Assembly: GCA_024635925.1 (NCBI GenBank)
Contig: JAGXHY010000014.1
Span: 1-64,000 of the forward strand
Direction: 5' to 3'
Origin: Bacillota bacterium
GTDB taxonomy: Bacteria > Bacillota > TC1
DNA: 64,000 bases
Shown in pieces: positions 20,586 through 30,029 of this stretch. Positions within the stretch are counted from its first letter, which is position 1. Every line of letters starts with the position of its first letter. The notes under the pieces are model-generated. The model did not search any database, was not told where the DNA came from, and worked only from the letters and a program-made list of their open reading frames with translations. The translations under genes and the position numbers were made by a program.

Positions 20586-21845
20586 ATGGCAATAAAAGGG
20601 CCAAAAGGCACACATGATATTATATTTAATGAAATCAATAAATGGCACATAGTTGAATCAAAATTAACTGAATTAATGCAGTTGTATGATTATAATGAAA
20701 TAAGGACGCCAATTTTTGAGTCTACAGAATTATTCCTTAGAGGAGTAGGGGATACAACAGATATTGTTGACAAAGAAATGTACACATTTTTAGACAAGGG
20801 TAATAGAAGTATCACATTAAGGCCAGAAGGTACAGCTTCTGTTGCTAGAGCATTTATTGAACATAGCGGTTTTAATGAAGTTCTACCTAGTAAATTTTAC
20901 TACATAGGTCCAATGTTTAGGTATTCAAGACCTCAAACTGGAAGATATAGACAATTTCACCAATTTGGAATAGAAGTTATAGGCTCTATCAATCCTTACT
21001 TAGATGGTGAAATATTGGAACTAATGATGAATATTTTTATATCTTTAGGAATAAAAAATTTAAAATTAGAAATTAATAGTGTAGGTTGCCCTAGTTGTAG
21101 ACCACTTCATAAAGAAAAATTAAAAAATTATCTAAAGAAAAACTACAGTGATTTATGTCCAACTTGCCAAGGAAGATATGAAAAGAATCCACTTAGAATT
21201 TTTGATTGCAAAAACCTTCAATGTCAAGAAATAATTAATAACGGACCTCTTATAACCGATAATCTATGTGAAGAATGTGATGATCATTTTAAGAAAGTTA
21301 AATACTATCTTGAAATGACAAATGTAGAGTATTTAATAAATAAGAAGATGGTTAGAGGTTTAGATTATTATACTAAAACAGCATTTGAAATTACTGCAGG
21401 AAAAGAAGGAGCACAAAGTTCTTTAGGTGGTGGTGGTCGCTATGATGGTTTAATAGAAGAACTTGGTGGACCTAATCTACCAGGAATTGGCTTTGCGATA
21501 GGACTAGAACGAGTTGTTTTAACTATGGAAGAGCAAGGTTTATTCGATAAATTAGATAACAAACATGACAAAGTTTATGTGGCTAATGTTAGTGAAAATA
21601 ATATTAATACAACTATTAAATTAGTACAAGAGTTAAGAAAAAACGGAGTTGTAGCTATCAACGATATTATGTCCAGGAAATTAAAAAATCAATTTAAATA
21701 TGCAAATAAAATAAATGCAGATTATGTGATTATCATAGGTGATGATGAAATTGTAAATCATATTTATCCTTTAAAAAATATGAATACTGGTGAGCAAATT
21801 TATTGTAGTCTTGATGAATTAATTAAGATTTTGAGAGGAGTTTAG
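20586..21845 (+). CDS. hisS: Histidyl-tRNA synthetase
   Basis: 419 residues, class II synthetase. Motif 2 is in FYYIGPMFRYSRPQ, the histidine-A signature is MVRGLDYYTKTAFE, motif 3 is GIGFAIGLERV, and an anticodon-binding domain is C-terminal. The insertion includes a Cys-rich segment (CPTCQGRYEKNPLRIFDCK) typical of Firmicute HisRS. No T-box leader precedes it; it is 13 bases after the MBL gene and is followed by aspS after 2 bases. Confidence 0.97.
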   Translation: MAIKGPKGTHDIIFNEINKWHIVESKLTELMQLYDYNEIRTPIFESTELFLRGVGDTTDIVDKEMYTFLDKGNRSITLRPEGTASVARAFIEHSGFNEVLPSKFYYIGPMFRYSRPQTGRYRQFHQFGIEVIGSINPYLDGEILELMMNIFISLGIKNLKLEINSVGCPSCRPLHKEKLKNYLKKNYSDLCPTCQGRYEKNPLRIFDCKNLQCQEIINNGPLITDNLCEECDDHFKKVKYYLEMTNVEYLINKKMVRGLDYYTKTAFEITAGKEGAQSSLGGGGRYDGLIEELGGPNLPGIGFAIGLERVVLTMEEQGLFDKLDNKHDKVYVANVSENNINTTIKLVQELRKNGVVAINDIMSRKLKNQFKYANKINADYVIIIGDDEIVNHIYPLKNMNTGEQIYCSLDELIKILRGV

Positions 21846-21847
21846 AG

Positions 21848-23626
21848 ATGAGTTTTGAAAATAGAAAACCTTGTGGACTTTTAAATGAAAATAATTTAAC
21901 TGAAAAAATTCATGTTTCAGGTTGGGTAAACAGAAGAAGGGATCATGGAGGACTAATATTTATTGACTTAAGAGATAGAAGTGGATTATTACAAATAGTT
22001 TTTGATGAGAATTTTACTGACTTTGAAACGGTTGAAAAATTAAGAAATGAGTTTGTGATTGAAGTAGAAGGAACTATAAGAAAAAGATCACAAGAGGCAA
22101 TAAATCCAAAATTACCAACGGGAATGATTGAATTAGTTGGAGAAAAAATCACAATATTAAATTCTTCTAAAACACCAGTTTTTGATATTAATGATACTTC
22201 AAATGTTGATGAAAACGTTAGATTAAAATATAGGTATTTAGATTTAAGAAGTAAAGAAATGCAAGATAACCTAAAACTTCGTCATAAGGTAACTATTTCA
22301 ATGAGAAAATTTTTAGATGATAGAGATTTTTGGGAAATTGAAACGCCAATGTTAGGGAAAAGCACACCTGAAGGAGCCAGAGATTATTTAGTGCCAAGTA
22401 GAGTTAATCCAGGTATGTTTTTTGCTTTACCTCAATCACCACAAATATATAAACAATTGCTTATGGTCGCAGGAACAGAAAAGTATTTTCAGATTGCTAG
22501 ATGTTTTAGAGATGAAGACTTAAGAGCAGATAGACAACCTGAATTCACACAGTTAGATATGGAAATGTCTTTTGTGGAAAGAAATGAAGTCATTGGTTTA
22601 ATTGACAGAATGGTTGGTTATATTTTTAAAGAATCTTTAGATATAACATTACCAAGCATTTTCCCTCATATTACTTATCAAGAAGCTATGGATAAATATG
22701 GTTCAGATAGGCCAGACTTGAGGTTTGAATTACCACTTATTAATATTGGTTCTATAGTAAAAGATACTGAATTTAAAGTGTTTAAATCGATTTTGAATAA
22801 AGGTGGGATGATTAAAGGTATTAATGGTAAAAATTGTGCAAATGTTTTGTCTAGAAGAGAAATTGATGGCTTAACAAATTTTGTTTCACAATTTGGTGCT
22901 AAAGGATTAGCTTGGATTGCAATTAAAGAAGATGGTATTAGTTCAACAATTGCAAAGTTCCTTTCAGAAGAGGAACTGAGTAATATTGTAAGTGCAATGG
23001 ATGGACAAGTTGGTGATTTATTAATGTTTGTAGCTGATAGTAAAGAAGTGACAAACAGCTCTCTAGGAGCCTTAAGAATTGAATTAGCAAAAAGACTTAA
23101 CCTGATAGATGAAAATGAATTAAACTTTGTTTGGGTAGTAGATTTCCCTTTATTTGAATATGATAAAGATGAAAAGAGGTATGTAGCCATACACCATATG
23201 TTTACTGCACCTAGGACAGATGATTTGGACAAACTTGAATCTAATCCTTTAGAAGTCAGAGCTCAAGCCTATGATTTAGTTTTAAATGGGACAGAACTTG
23301 GTGGTGGAAGTATAAGAATTCATAATCCACAAATGCAAAAGAAAATATTTGATTTAATTGGATTTAGTGATAAAGAAGCGGAAGAACAATTTGGCTTCCT
23401 CCTTGATGCATTTTCATATGGTGCTCCTCCACATGGAGGTATTGCTTTTGGATTAGATCGTATTGTGATGTTAATGCAAAAATGCAGTAGTATTAGAGAT
23501 GTTATTGCCTTCCCTAAAACACAAAGTGCTGCAGACTTAATGATGGGTGCTCCATCACTTGTTGCTGAAAAACAAATGAAAGAATTATATATTAAAACAA
23601 CAAATATAAAGGATAATAAAAAATAA
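21848..23626 (+). CDS. aspS: Aspartyl-tRNA synthetase (bacterial type)
   Basis: 592 residues, the bacterial form. It has an N-terminal OB-fold anticodon domain (VSGWVNRRRDHGGLIFIDLRD), class II motif 2 (ARCFRDEDLRADRQPEFTQLD), an inserted GAD domain in the middle and motif 3 (GIAFGLDRIVML). Whether it is discriminating or also makes Asp-tRNA(Asn) cannot be settled from the window. Two-base spacing from hisS. Confidence 0.97.
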   Translation: MSFENRKPCGLLNENNLTEKIHVSGWVNRRRDHGGLIFIDLRDRSGLLQIVFDENFTDFETVEKLRNEFVIEVEGTIRKRSQEAINPKLPTGMIELVGEKITILNSSKTPVFDINDTSNVDENVRLKYRYLDLRSKEMQDNLKLRHKVTISMRKFLDDRDFWEIETPMLGKSTPEGARDYLVPSRVNPGMFFALPQSPQIYKQLLMVAGTEKYFQIARCFRDEDLRADRQPEFTQLDMEMSFVERNEVIGLIDRMVGYIFKESLDITLPSIFPHITYQEAMDKYGSDRPDLRFELPLINIGSIVKDTEFKVFKSILNKGGMIKGINGKNCANVLSRREIDGLTNFVSQFGAKGLAWIAIKEDGISSTIAKFLSEEELSNIVSAMDGQVGDLLMFVADSKEVTNSSLGALRIELAKRLNLIDENELNFVWVVDFPLFEYDKDEKRYVAIHHMFTAPRTDDLDKLESNPLEVRAQAYDLVLNGTELGGGSIRIHNPQMQKKIFDLIGFSDKEAEEQFGFLLDAFSYGAPPHGGIAFGLDRIVMLMQKCSSIRDVIAFPKTQSAADLMMGAPSLVAEKQMKELYIKTTNIKDNKK

Positions 23627-23627
23627 A

Positions 23628-24887
23628 ATGGATTTATTCGATCAAAATTTTAATGAGATGGAAAAAAGAAATGCGCCTTTAGCTGAGAGAATGAGGCCAA
23701 TAAAAATAGAAGATATTATTGGACAAGAACACCTGTTAAAGAAGAGTAAACCCTTATATGAGGCAATTACAAAAGATATGATTCCTTCTATGATTTTATA
23801 TGGCCCTCCAGGATCAGGAAAAACAACTATAGCTAGGGTAATTGCTAATGTATCTATTTCTAATTTTATTTCAATTAATGCTGTTATTGATGGTATACCT
23901 AAAATAAAAGAAGTGATTGAAGAGGCTAAAAATAATTTAAAGTTATATTCAAAGAGAACTATTTTATTTATTGATGAAATTCATAGATTTAACAAGAATC
24001 AACAAGATGCTTTATTGCCATTTTTAGAAAGTGGATTAATTATTTTAATAGGAGCTACCACTGAAAACCCATTTGTAGAGATAAATAAGGCTTTGATGTC
24101 AAGATTATTATTATTTAAGTTAAATCATATTAATAATGAGGATATAGAAAGTATAGTTAATAGAGCCTTAAATGATAAAATTAATGGATATGGAAATTAT
24201 TCTATAACTTTTGATGATAAAAACAAACTTCTAAAGTTTTTGATACATATTAGCAATGGTGATTTAAGAAAAACTTTAAATGCCTTAGAACAGTTAGTTA
24301 GTATAACTAAAATATCAGAAAATGGTAATATTAACCTTACATTTGAAAATGCACAAATGCTAATTAAAGAAAAAAGTTTACCGTATGATAAGGGTGGTTC
24401 AGAACATTATAATGTTGTATCAGCATTTATTAAAAGTATAAGAGGTTCTGATGTTAATGCTACTCTTCACTATCTAGCTAGAATGATAGAAGGTGGAGAA
24501 GACCCAATGTTTATTGCAAGACGTTTAATTATTCTTGCTAGTGAGGATATTGGACTTGCTGACTCTAATGCTTTAGTGATTGCTAATAGTTGTGCTCAAT
24601 CAATAATGCTTATTGGTATGCCAGAAGGAAGAATAATATTAGGACATGTAGCAATTTATCTTGCTAAAGCGCCCAAAAGCAATAGTGCTTATCTAGGAAT
24701 AAACTCCGCTATTTCAGACATTAATAATATCGAAATAGGTGTAGTACCTACACATTTATGTAATCCGAATGACGGATATATATATCCTCATGATTTCGAG
24801 GAAAAAGACTATATTGTGGATCAACAATATTTACCTAAATCAATAAAAGATAAAAAATATTATTATCAAAAAAAGTTTGATAAATAA
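23628..24887 (+). CDS. rarA: Replication-associated recombination protein A (MgsA/RarA AAA+ ATPase)
   Basis: 419 residues. Walker A GPPGSGKTT spans 59-67, Walker B is FIDEIHRFN, and the sensor region is IGATTENP, followed by the C-terminal tetramerisation region with GGEDPMFIARRLII and NSAYLGI. It acts at stalled replication forks with SSB. The N-terminal PLAERMRP segment is typical. It begins one base after aspS, the usual Firmicute hisS-aspS-rarA neighbourhood. Confidence 0.95.
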   Translation: MDLFDQNFNEMEKRNAPLAERMRPIKIEDIIGQEHLLKKSKPLYEAITKDMIPSMILYGPPGSGKTTIARVIANVSISNFISINAVIDGIPKIKEVIEEAKNNLKLYSKRTILFIDEIHRFNKNQQDALLPFLESGLIILIGATTENPFVEINKALMSRLLLFKLNHINNEDIESIVNRALNDKINGYGNYSITFDDKNKLLKFLIHISNGDLRKTLNALEQLVSITKISENGNINLTFENAQMLIKEKSLPYDKGGSEHYNVVSAFIKSIRGSDVNATLHYLARMIEGGEDPMFIARRLIILASEDIGLADSNALVIANSCAQSIMLIGMPEGRIILGHVAIYLAKAPKSNSAYLGINSAISDINNIEIGVVPTHLCNPNDGYIYPHDFEEKDYIVDQQYLPKSIKDKKYYYQKKFDK

Positions 24888-24907
24888 AAATTATATGGAG
24901 AAATATT

Positions 24908-25663
24908 ATGTTATTAACTAGTTGGAACGTAAATGGGCTTAGAGCAGCTTTAAAAAAAGGTTTTATGGATTTTCTTAATAGCAATAATCCAGATATTATT
25001 GCTCTACAAGAAATAAAAATGGAAAAAGGTCAAGCTGAAATAGATTTAGCACATTATGAAGAAATTTGGAATAGCGCCGAGAAAAAAGGATATTCAGGAA
25101 CTGCTGTTTTTTCAAAAAATACTCCAATAAATAAAAGCTTGGGCTTAGGAATTATAGAGCATGATAAAGAAGGAAGAGTTATAACTCTAGAATATGACAA
25201 ATTCTTTTTTGTTAATGTTTACACACCAAATTCAAAAGACAAACTTGCTAGAATTGATTATAGAGTTGAATGGGAAAATTCATTTAAAGATTATGTTCTA
25301 CAATTAGATAGTAAGAAACCTGTAATTATTTGCGGCGATTTAAACGTAGCTCATACTGAAATAGATTTAAAAAATCCTAAATCCAATAGAAAAAATGCAG
25401 GATTTTCTGACCAAGAAAGAAATAAATTTACAGAATTATTAGAATCAGGTTTCGTTGATAGTTTTAGGTATATTTATCCTGACGCCATAGAAAAGTATAC
25501 ATGGTGGTCATATAGATTTAATGCTAGAGCTAACAACGCAGGTTGGAGGATAGATTATTTTTTAGTTTCAGATAGAATAAAAAATTCAATAAAAGATTTT
25601 ATTATTCATGACCAAGTTTTTGGTAGTGATCATTGTCCTGTGTCTCTAATTATAGATATCTAA
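24908..25663 (+). CDS. exoA: Exodeoxyribonuclease III / AP endonuclease
   Basis: 251 residues, EEP (endonuclease/exonuclease/phosphatase) fold. Active-site blocks are SWNVNGLRA, LQEIKME (metal-binding Glu), YTPNS, GDLNVAH, WRIDYFLVS and SDHCPVS. It incises abasic sites in base excision repair. Length and motifs match Bacillus ExoA and E. coli Xth. A short GGAGAAATATT leader gives the ribosome binding site. Confidence 0.96.
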   Translation: MLLTSWNVNGLRAALKKGFMDFLNSNNPDIIALQEIKMEKGQAEIDLAHYEEIWNSAEKKGYSGTAVFSKNTPINKSLGLGIIEHDKEGRVITLEYDKFFFVNVYTPNSKDKLARIDYRVEWENSFKDYVLQLDSKKPVIICGDLNVAHTEIDLKNPKSNRKNAGFSDQERNKFTELLESGFVDSFRYIYPDAIEKYTWWSYRFNARANNAGWRIDYFLVSDRIKNSIKDFIIHDQVFGSDHCPVSLIIDI

Positions 25664-25684
25664 ATAAGTAAGAATTGGTGAAAT

Positions 25685-26593
25685 ATGGAAACTAACAGAA
25701 ATCGTCTAAAAGGATTTGCTTTAGTTATTTTAGCTACTTTGATTTATTCTGGTCAAAGTATAATTGCTCGTTCTGTTTTAATAGCTGGCTTCAGTCCATT
25801 AGTTTTATCTGCTATGAAATTAATTTCTGGCTTTGTGACATTAAGCATAATGATAATTATTTTCAAGAAAAAGTTGTTTTTTGATAAGAAAGATTTGTCA
25901 AAATGGTTAATATTTGCTATTTGTGGTGGTACATTTTTTGCATTAACTTTATCGTATTCTTTCAATTTATTAGGTGCCAGTCAAGGGGTTATCTATTTGT
26001 ATACTGCACCGGCTTTTACTGTGATTATTGCATATTTTTATTTAAAAGAAAAAATTACTAGAAGAAAACTTATTGCAGTTCTACTAGTATTAGCGGGAAC
26101 AGTAGCAGTAGCAGTAGGAGCACAAGGAAGTAGTTTTGAATTTAATTTCATCGGATTTTTATTTGGAATTGGTTCAGGAATAACTTATGGTATATTTAGT
26201 GTTATGGGCAAAAAACTAAGTGTAACTTATGATAGCTGGAATTTGAACTTCTTTTACATATTATTTGCTTCTTTGGCAATATCTCCTGTCATGTTTACAT
26301 TTGACTGGGGGACATTATTAACTACTGATTTAAATTTATTATTATGGGTTATTTTATATGGTTTCATGATTTATGGTTTAGGGAACTTCTTCTTTCTAAA
26401 AAGCATGAATTATTTAGAAGCAGGAGAAGTGATGATATTTTCTAATATGGAACCTTTGTTAGCAGTTATTTTAGCATCATTAATACTTGAAGAACGTCTA
26501 AGTTCATTACAAGTAGCCGGTTTTGTATCAATATTAGTAGCAATTTTTCTAATAGCAAAATCAGATTCAAACTATATCAAGTTAGAAGTATAA
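25685..26593 (+). CDS. EamA/DMT-superfamily transporter
   Basis: 302 residues with about ten hydrophobic helices arranged as two EamA repeats (about 9-140 and 155-295). Typical features are an early GFALVILATLIYSGQS helix and EPLLAVILASLILEE near the end. The family exports amino acids, nucleotide precursors or drugs; the substrate is not predictable here. It is the last + strand gene before the dif-like site and strand switch. Confidence 0.85.
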   Translation: METNRNRLKGFALVILATLIYSGQSIIARSVLIAGFSPLVLSAMKLISGFVTLSIMIIIFKKKLFFDKKDLSKWLIFAICGGTFFALTLSYSFNLLGASQGVIYLYTAPAFTVIIAYFYLKEKITRRKLIAVLLVLAGTVAVAVGAQGSSFEFNFIGFLFGIGSGITYGIFSVMGKKLSVTYDSWNLNFFYILFASLAISPVMFTFDWGTLLTTDLNLLLWVILYGFMIYGLGNFFFLKSMNYLEAGEVMIFSNMEPLLAVILASLILEERLSSLQVAGFVSILVAIFLIAKSDSNYIKLEV

Positions 26594-26630
26594 GTAAAAA
26601 ATTAAAACTTAGTAGATTAATTAATGTTTT

Positions 26631-26658
26631 GGTTTACATAATATATATTATCGGTTAT
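26631..26658. other. dif: Candidate chromosomal dif site (XerC/XerD recombination site, replication terminus)
   Basis: Two 11-bp arms flank a 6-bp centre: GGTTTACATAA (26631-26641), TATATA (26642-26647), TTATCGGTTAT (26648-26658). Read on the - strand, the XerD-side arm TTATGTAAAC is identical to the B. subtilis dif arm as I recall it, and the full 28 bp matches at 22 positions. It lies in the 106-bp gap between the last + strand gene and the first - strand gene, where dif is expected. A xerD gene is at 62101-63009. Known: dif resolves chromosome dimers. Inferred: function here. Confidence 0.75.
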
Positions 26659-26699
26659 TAATTAATTAAAGTATTTATAATTAAGCTGTTATTTATTAA

Positions 26700-27500
26700 T
26701 TAATCTTCTATTCTTATTTGTATTGAAGTAATGTAATTTTCAATATCACTCTCAACAAATTGATCAATAATATTAAAATTAAAAGTCTCTTTAGTTAAAT
26801 TTAATATTTTATGTTTATCATACATTTTATTTATTGTATTTGTAATACTGTCATATGGTCCTTTATGATATCCACATAGATATGACCCACCTGGAATAAT
26901 TGAACATATTTCAGACGATGATTCAATTTCATTTTTCACTACTACTTCTTCACAATTAGTATCTATTATGTATGCTCCAAAAGATTTAATATCATCACAA
27001 TATATTGCAATTGTTGGATAAAAATAAAATATATCAGATTTGTATAATTGTTCCTCTGATCCTATTGGCAGATATTTTCTATCATCAAAATTTCTTATTT
27101 CAAAATTTTCAAATTTAACTTTTGGTAATTCATCTTGAATAAAAGATATTTTTCGTTGTATGATGTTATCAATACGCATCAGATCATCCCATTTTTCATG
27201 TAGTATTTTTGATTGTTCTTTAAATTTATCAAGAACTAATTCTACTTTCCTAGCTTTCATATAGGAATCAATATTTTTAATAGAATAGTCTAATCTTCTG
27301 AGATATCGAATACTGGCTAGTTCATATAGTTGATTAAATAGATAATATCTATAACCAGTCTCTTCATCTCTTTTATTTGGAGAAAAGAGACCTATTGAAT
27401 CATAGTATCGTAATGTTTGTGTGTTAATATTAAATAAATCACTTAATTCACCTATAGAAAAATAATCTTTAAACATATGTAAATATTCCATCTCTTTCAT
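26700..27500 (-). CDS. MerR-family activator with GyrI-like ligand-binding domain
   Basis: 266 residues, BmrR-like layout. It has an N-terminal winged HTH (FSIGELSDLFNINTQTLRYYDSIGLFSPN, split here as the sensor helix and wing), a coiled-coil dimer helix (about 75-125) and a C-terminal effector domain with GGSYLCGYHKGPYDS, a GyrI/SoxS-type small-molecule pocket. It is the third gene of the amidohydrolase-BMP-merR unit, whose promoter has a MerR-type 19-bp spacer; autoregulation is inferred. The start is uncertain: ATG 27476 (MFKDYF) fits the family better, although no start has a strong ribosome binding site. Confidence 0.88.
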   Translation of the reverse strand: MKEMEYLHMFKDYFSIGELSDLFNINTQTLRYYDSIGLFSPNKRDEETGYRYYLFNQLYELASIRYLRRLDYSIKNIDSYMKARKVELVLDKFKEQSKILHEKWDDLMRIDNIIQRKISFIQDELPKVKFENFEIRNFDDRKYLPIGSEEQLYKSDIFYFYPTIAIYCDDIKSFGAYIIDTNCEEVVVKNEIESSSEICSIIPGGSYLCGYHKGPYDSITNTINKMYDKHKILNLTKETFNFNIIDQFVESDIENYITSIQIRIED

Positions 27501-27510
27501 AAAGTATTTA

Positions 27511-27549
27511 ATATAATGGGTGTGAGTTTTATACCCGCACCCATTATAT
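27511..27549 (-). repeat. Long inverted repeat between BMP gene and merR
   Basis: Arms ATATAATGGGTGTGAG (27511-27526) and CCCGCACCCATTATAT (27534-27549) give 12 continuous base pairs plus three more after one mismatch, with a 7-base loop. On the - strand it sits downstream of the BMP gene and 11 bases before merR. There is no T run on that side, so partial terminator, mRNA stabiliser or operator are all possible. Confidence 0.6.
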
Positions 27550-27590
27550 CATAATTTTTTAATAAGCTAATAAATAAGGAATTTATTATA

Positions 27591-28571
27591 TTATTTTATA
27601 AAGTTTAAAACATCAATTTCGCCAGAAACTATTTTGCCTTTAATCTCAGCCATCTTATCTTTAACATCATCTGGTACTTGAGATTCTAATATTGGACTAT
27701 ATGTAAAATCGATAATATCTTGCTTAACACCCATTAATTCAAATTCAGCTTCATAATTTCCATTTTGAATAGTTTCAACTGTTTGGAAGATTGCTTTAGA
27801 CATATCAGCTGGTGCACAAGCAATTAAAGTTTCATCAAATTTTTCATATTCAGCAAAGATTGAAGCAATTGAATATTTACCTTTTTCTTCAGCACCTAAA
27901 TATACACCTTGACTTGCTGCATTAGCATTGCCCATGAGAATATCTGCTCCTTGACCAATAAAAGTCAATGTTTGTTCTTTTGCTTGATTGACATCATCAG
28001 CACCAAGTATTGCTGTTAATACTTTCACATTAGGATTAATATATTTAGCTCCTGCTTCAAAACCTTTCATATCATTTGCAATAGGTGGAATGTTTAATCC
28101 CCCAACTCCACCAACAATATTTGTTTTAGTCATTAGAGCTGCGAATGCTCCTTTTAAGAAACCTGCTTGCTCATAGAAATTGCTTATAGACCCTACATTT
28201 TCATTATTTGTTACATCTGAACTTGTAACTATGAATATTGTATCAGGATATTCTGCTCCAACTGCTAATGCAGCATCAGAGAATTCAAATCCGTGACCAA
28301 TAACAATATCATTCCCATCTTTAGCATAGTCTCTTAGGACTCTTTCATAATCTGCAGGTGTAGTGTTTTCATTGACTGAAATTTTGGCACCTAATTCATC
28401 TTGGATCATAACTAAACCTGTGTAGGCTACTTGACTCCAACCACCATCCGTTTTAGCACCTGGTAAAGCCATGCCTACTTTCAGGTTGGATTTTTCTTTG
28501 ACTGCACTATCACAGCCAACTATGGCTATTGCCATAAATAAAGTTAATACTAATAATAATACTTTTTTCAT
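27591..28571 (-). CDS. BMP-family substrate-binding lipoprotein (purine nucleoside/nucleobase type)
   Basis: 326 residues from the ATG at 28571, chosen because AGGAGG lies 9 bases before it while an earlier ATG abuts that site. A lipoprotein signal peptide ends in the lipobox AIVGC (Cys20). The mature part has the BMP motifs KVGMALPG, GGWSQVAYTG, GHGFEFSDAA and GGLNIPPIANDMKGFEAG. Members bind nucleosides or related ligands for ABC uptake. No ABC permease or ATPase gene is nearby, so it must borrow one encoded elsewhere or act as a sensor. It lies between the amidohydrolase and MerR genes. Confidence 0.9.
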   Translation of the reverse strand: MKKVLLLVLTLFMAIAIVGCDSAVKEKSNLKVGMALPGAKTDGGWSQVAYTGLVMIQDELGAKISVNENTTPADYERVLRDYAKDGNDIVIGHGFEFSDAALAVGAEYPDTIFIVTSSDVTNNENVGSISNFYEQAGFLKGAFAALMTKTNIVGGVGGLNIPPIANDMKGFEAGAKYINPNVKVLTAILGADDVNQAKEQTLTFIGQGADILMGNANAASQGVYLGAEEKGKYSIASIFAEYEKFDETLIACAPADMSKAIFQTVETIQNGNYEAEFELMGVKQDIIDFTYSPILESQVPDDVKDKMAEIKGKIVSGEIDVLNFIK

Positions 28572-28606
28572 TTTAATCATCCTCCTATTTATATTTATGA
28601 ATAAAT

Positions 28607-29998
28607 TTAGCTTCTTTTAGGAAATGCATTACTTTTGTTTCGTAATACTTCATCACAAACTTTTTCACCATTAATTGATAACTCTCTTTCATTAATTCCT
28701 GTTAGCAAACCTCCTTTATAAACAATATTGCCATTTATCATAGTCAGCCAAACTGGACCTGTAACTCCTGTTCTAGCTAATAGATTTTTAGGGTCATGTA
28801 AAGTACCAGTTAATTCTAATGCTTCAGTATCTATCATAAATAAATCTGCAGCTTTATCTTTTTCAAGTGAACCTAACTTATCTCTTCCGAGAGTTTTAGC
28901 GCCATTTATAGTAGCAATTTTTAATAATTCATATGGTGATAATGAACCACCTCTCTCTTTACTATTATAAGCTTGCATAAGAAATGCCATTCTTAATGAA
29001 TCTAGTAGATTAGAACTATCGTTTGTAGCTGATCCATCACAACCAAGACTAATCAATACATTTTCTTTTTGCATGCTTTGCATGTCTAGAATTGGATGCC
29101 CTCCAAGTATTGCTGGTGCTGGGCAATGTGAAACACCTGTTTCATATTTACCCATAGTCTTATATTCACTGGGTGTTAATTCCCAACCATGGGCATACCA
29201 AACATCTTTTCCTATAAAACCAACATCTTCGCACCAAGCTAAGGTTCTTTTTTTCCATCTATCAACCATAATTTCATTTTCACCTTCACCTAAATGTGTA
29301 TGAAGGCGAACATTTTTTGATCTTGCCAAGTTTACTGACTCTACAAATGTTTCCTTATAACTATTAATAGGTTGACAAGGAGCAATAACTATTTGTTGCA
29401 TCGATAATGGGTTTGGGTCATGAAATTTATTAATTAATCTATCACAATCAAATAAAAATTCATCAGTAGTTTCTAACATTTCTGCTGGAATTGTACTTCC
29501 TTTAGATTCTGGTAAAGTGTTTGTACCACGCCCAGCATGATATCTAATACCTAGTTTTTTTGCGGCTTCTATTTGTCTATCAACTAAAAACTTTCCTGAA
29601 TTTTTAGTATAGCAATATTGATGGTCAAATGTAGTCGTGCATCCATGTTTTATCAAATCTGCCATTGCAGTTAAAGATGAATAATAAATGACCTCTTCAT
29701 CAACTAATTTGAAGATTTTATATACTTCTTTTAGCCAATCAACTACTGATAGATTAACGTAATCTACTTTAATTAAATTTCTAACAAAAGTTTGGAAGAA
29801 ATGATGATGTGTATTAATTAAACCAGGATAAACAAACTTTCCTGAAGCATTTATAATTTCAGCATCTTCATCAATTATGGATTTATCCATTTCTATAATT
29901 TCCCCATTATTTATGAGTATATCAGAATCCCAAAGCACATCATCTTTCTGGTTACACGTGACTATTGCTTTAGCATTTTTGATTAAAACCTTTTTCAT
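28607..29998 (-). CDS. Amidohydrolase, probable 8-oxoguanine deaminase / guanine deaminase-like
   Basis: 463 residues, COG0402 amidohydrolase. Metal ligands are His64-His66 in INTHHHFFQT, a later His in RLHTHLGEGENE, one in YAHGWEL and the catalytic Asp in SLGCDGSATNDSSN. The NTHHHFFQTFVRN block and overall order resemble the 8-oxoguanine deaminase / AtzB-like branch; s-triazine-type or other deaminase activity is an alternative. Start ATG 29998 is 8 bases after GGAGG; upstream in-frame ATGs lie in or before that site. First gene of the unit with the BMP lipoprotein and MerR regulator. Confidence 0.82.
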   Translation of the reverse strand: MKKVLIKNAKAIVTCNQKDDVLWDSDILINNGEIIEMDKSIIDEDAEIINASGKFVYPGLINTHHHFFQTFVRNLIKVDYVNLSVVDWLKEVYKIFKLVDEEVIYYSSLTAMADLIKHGCTTTFDHQYCYTKNSGKFLVDRQIEAAKKLGIRYHAGRGTNTLPESKGSTIPAEMLETTDEFLFDCDRLINKFHDPNPLSMQQIVIAPCQPINSYKETFVESVNLARSKNVRLHTHLGEGENEIMVDRWKKRTLAWCEDVGFIGKDVWYAHGWELTPSEYKTMGKYETGVSHCPAPAILGGHPILDMQSMQKENVLISLGCDGSATNDSSNLLDSLRMAFLMQAYNSKERGGSLSPYELLKIATINGAKTLGRDKLGSLEKDKAADLFMIDTEALELTGTLHDPKNLLARTGVTGPVWLTMINGNIVYKGGLLTGINERELSINGEKVCDEVLRNKSNAFPKRS

Positions 29999-30029
29999 TA
30001 ACATTACCTCCATCATTTATTATAAGTTA

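Noticed and set aside
26656-26700. TTAATTAA-type palindromes near the dif-like site as repeats
   Set aside because: Short AT palindromes are expected by chance at this base composition and show no larger repeated unit.
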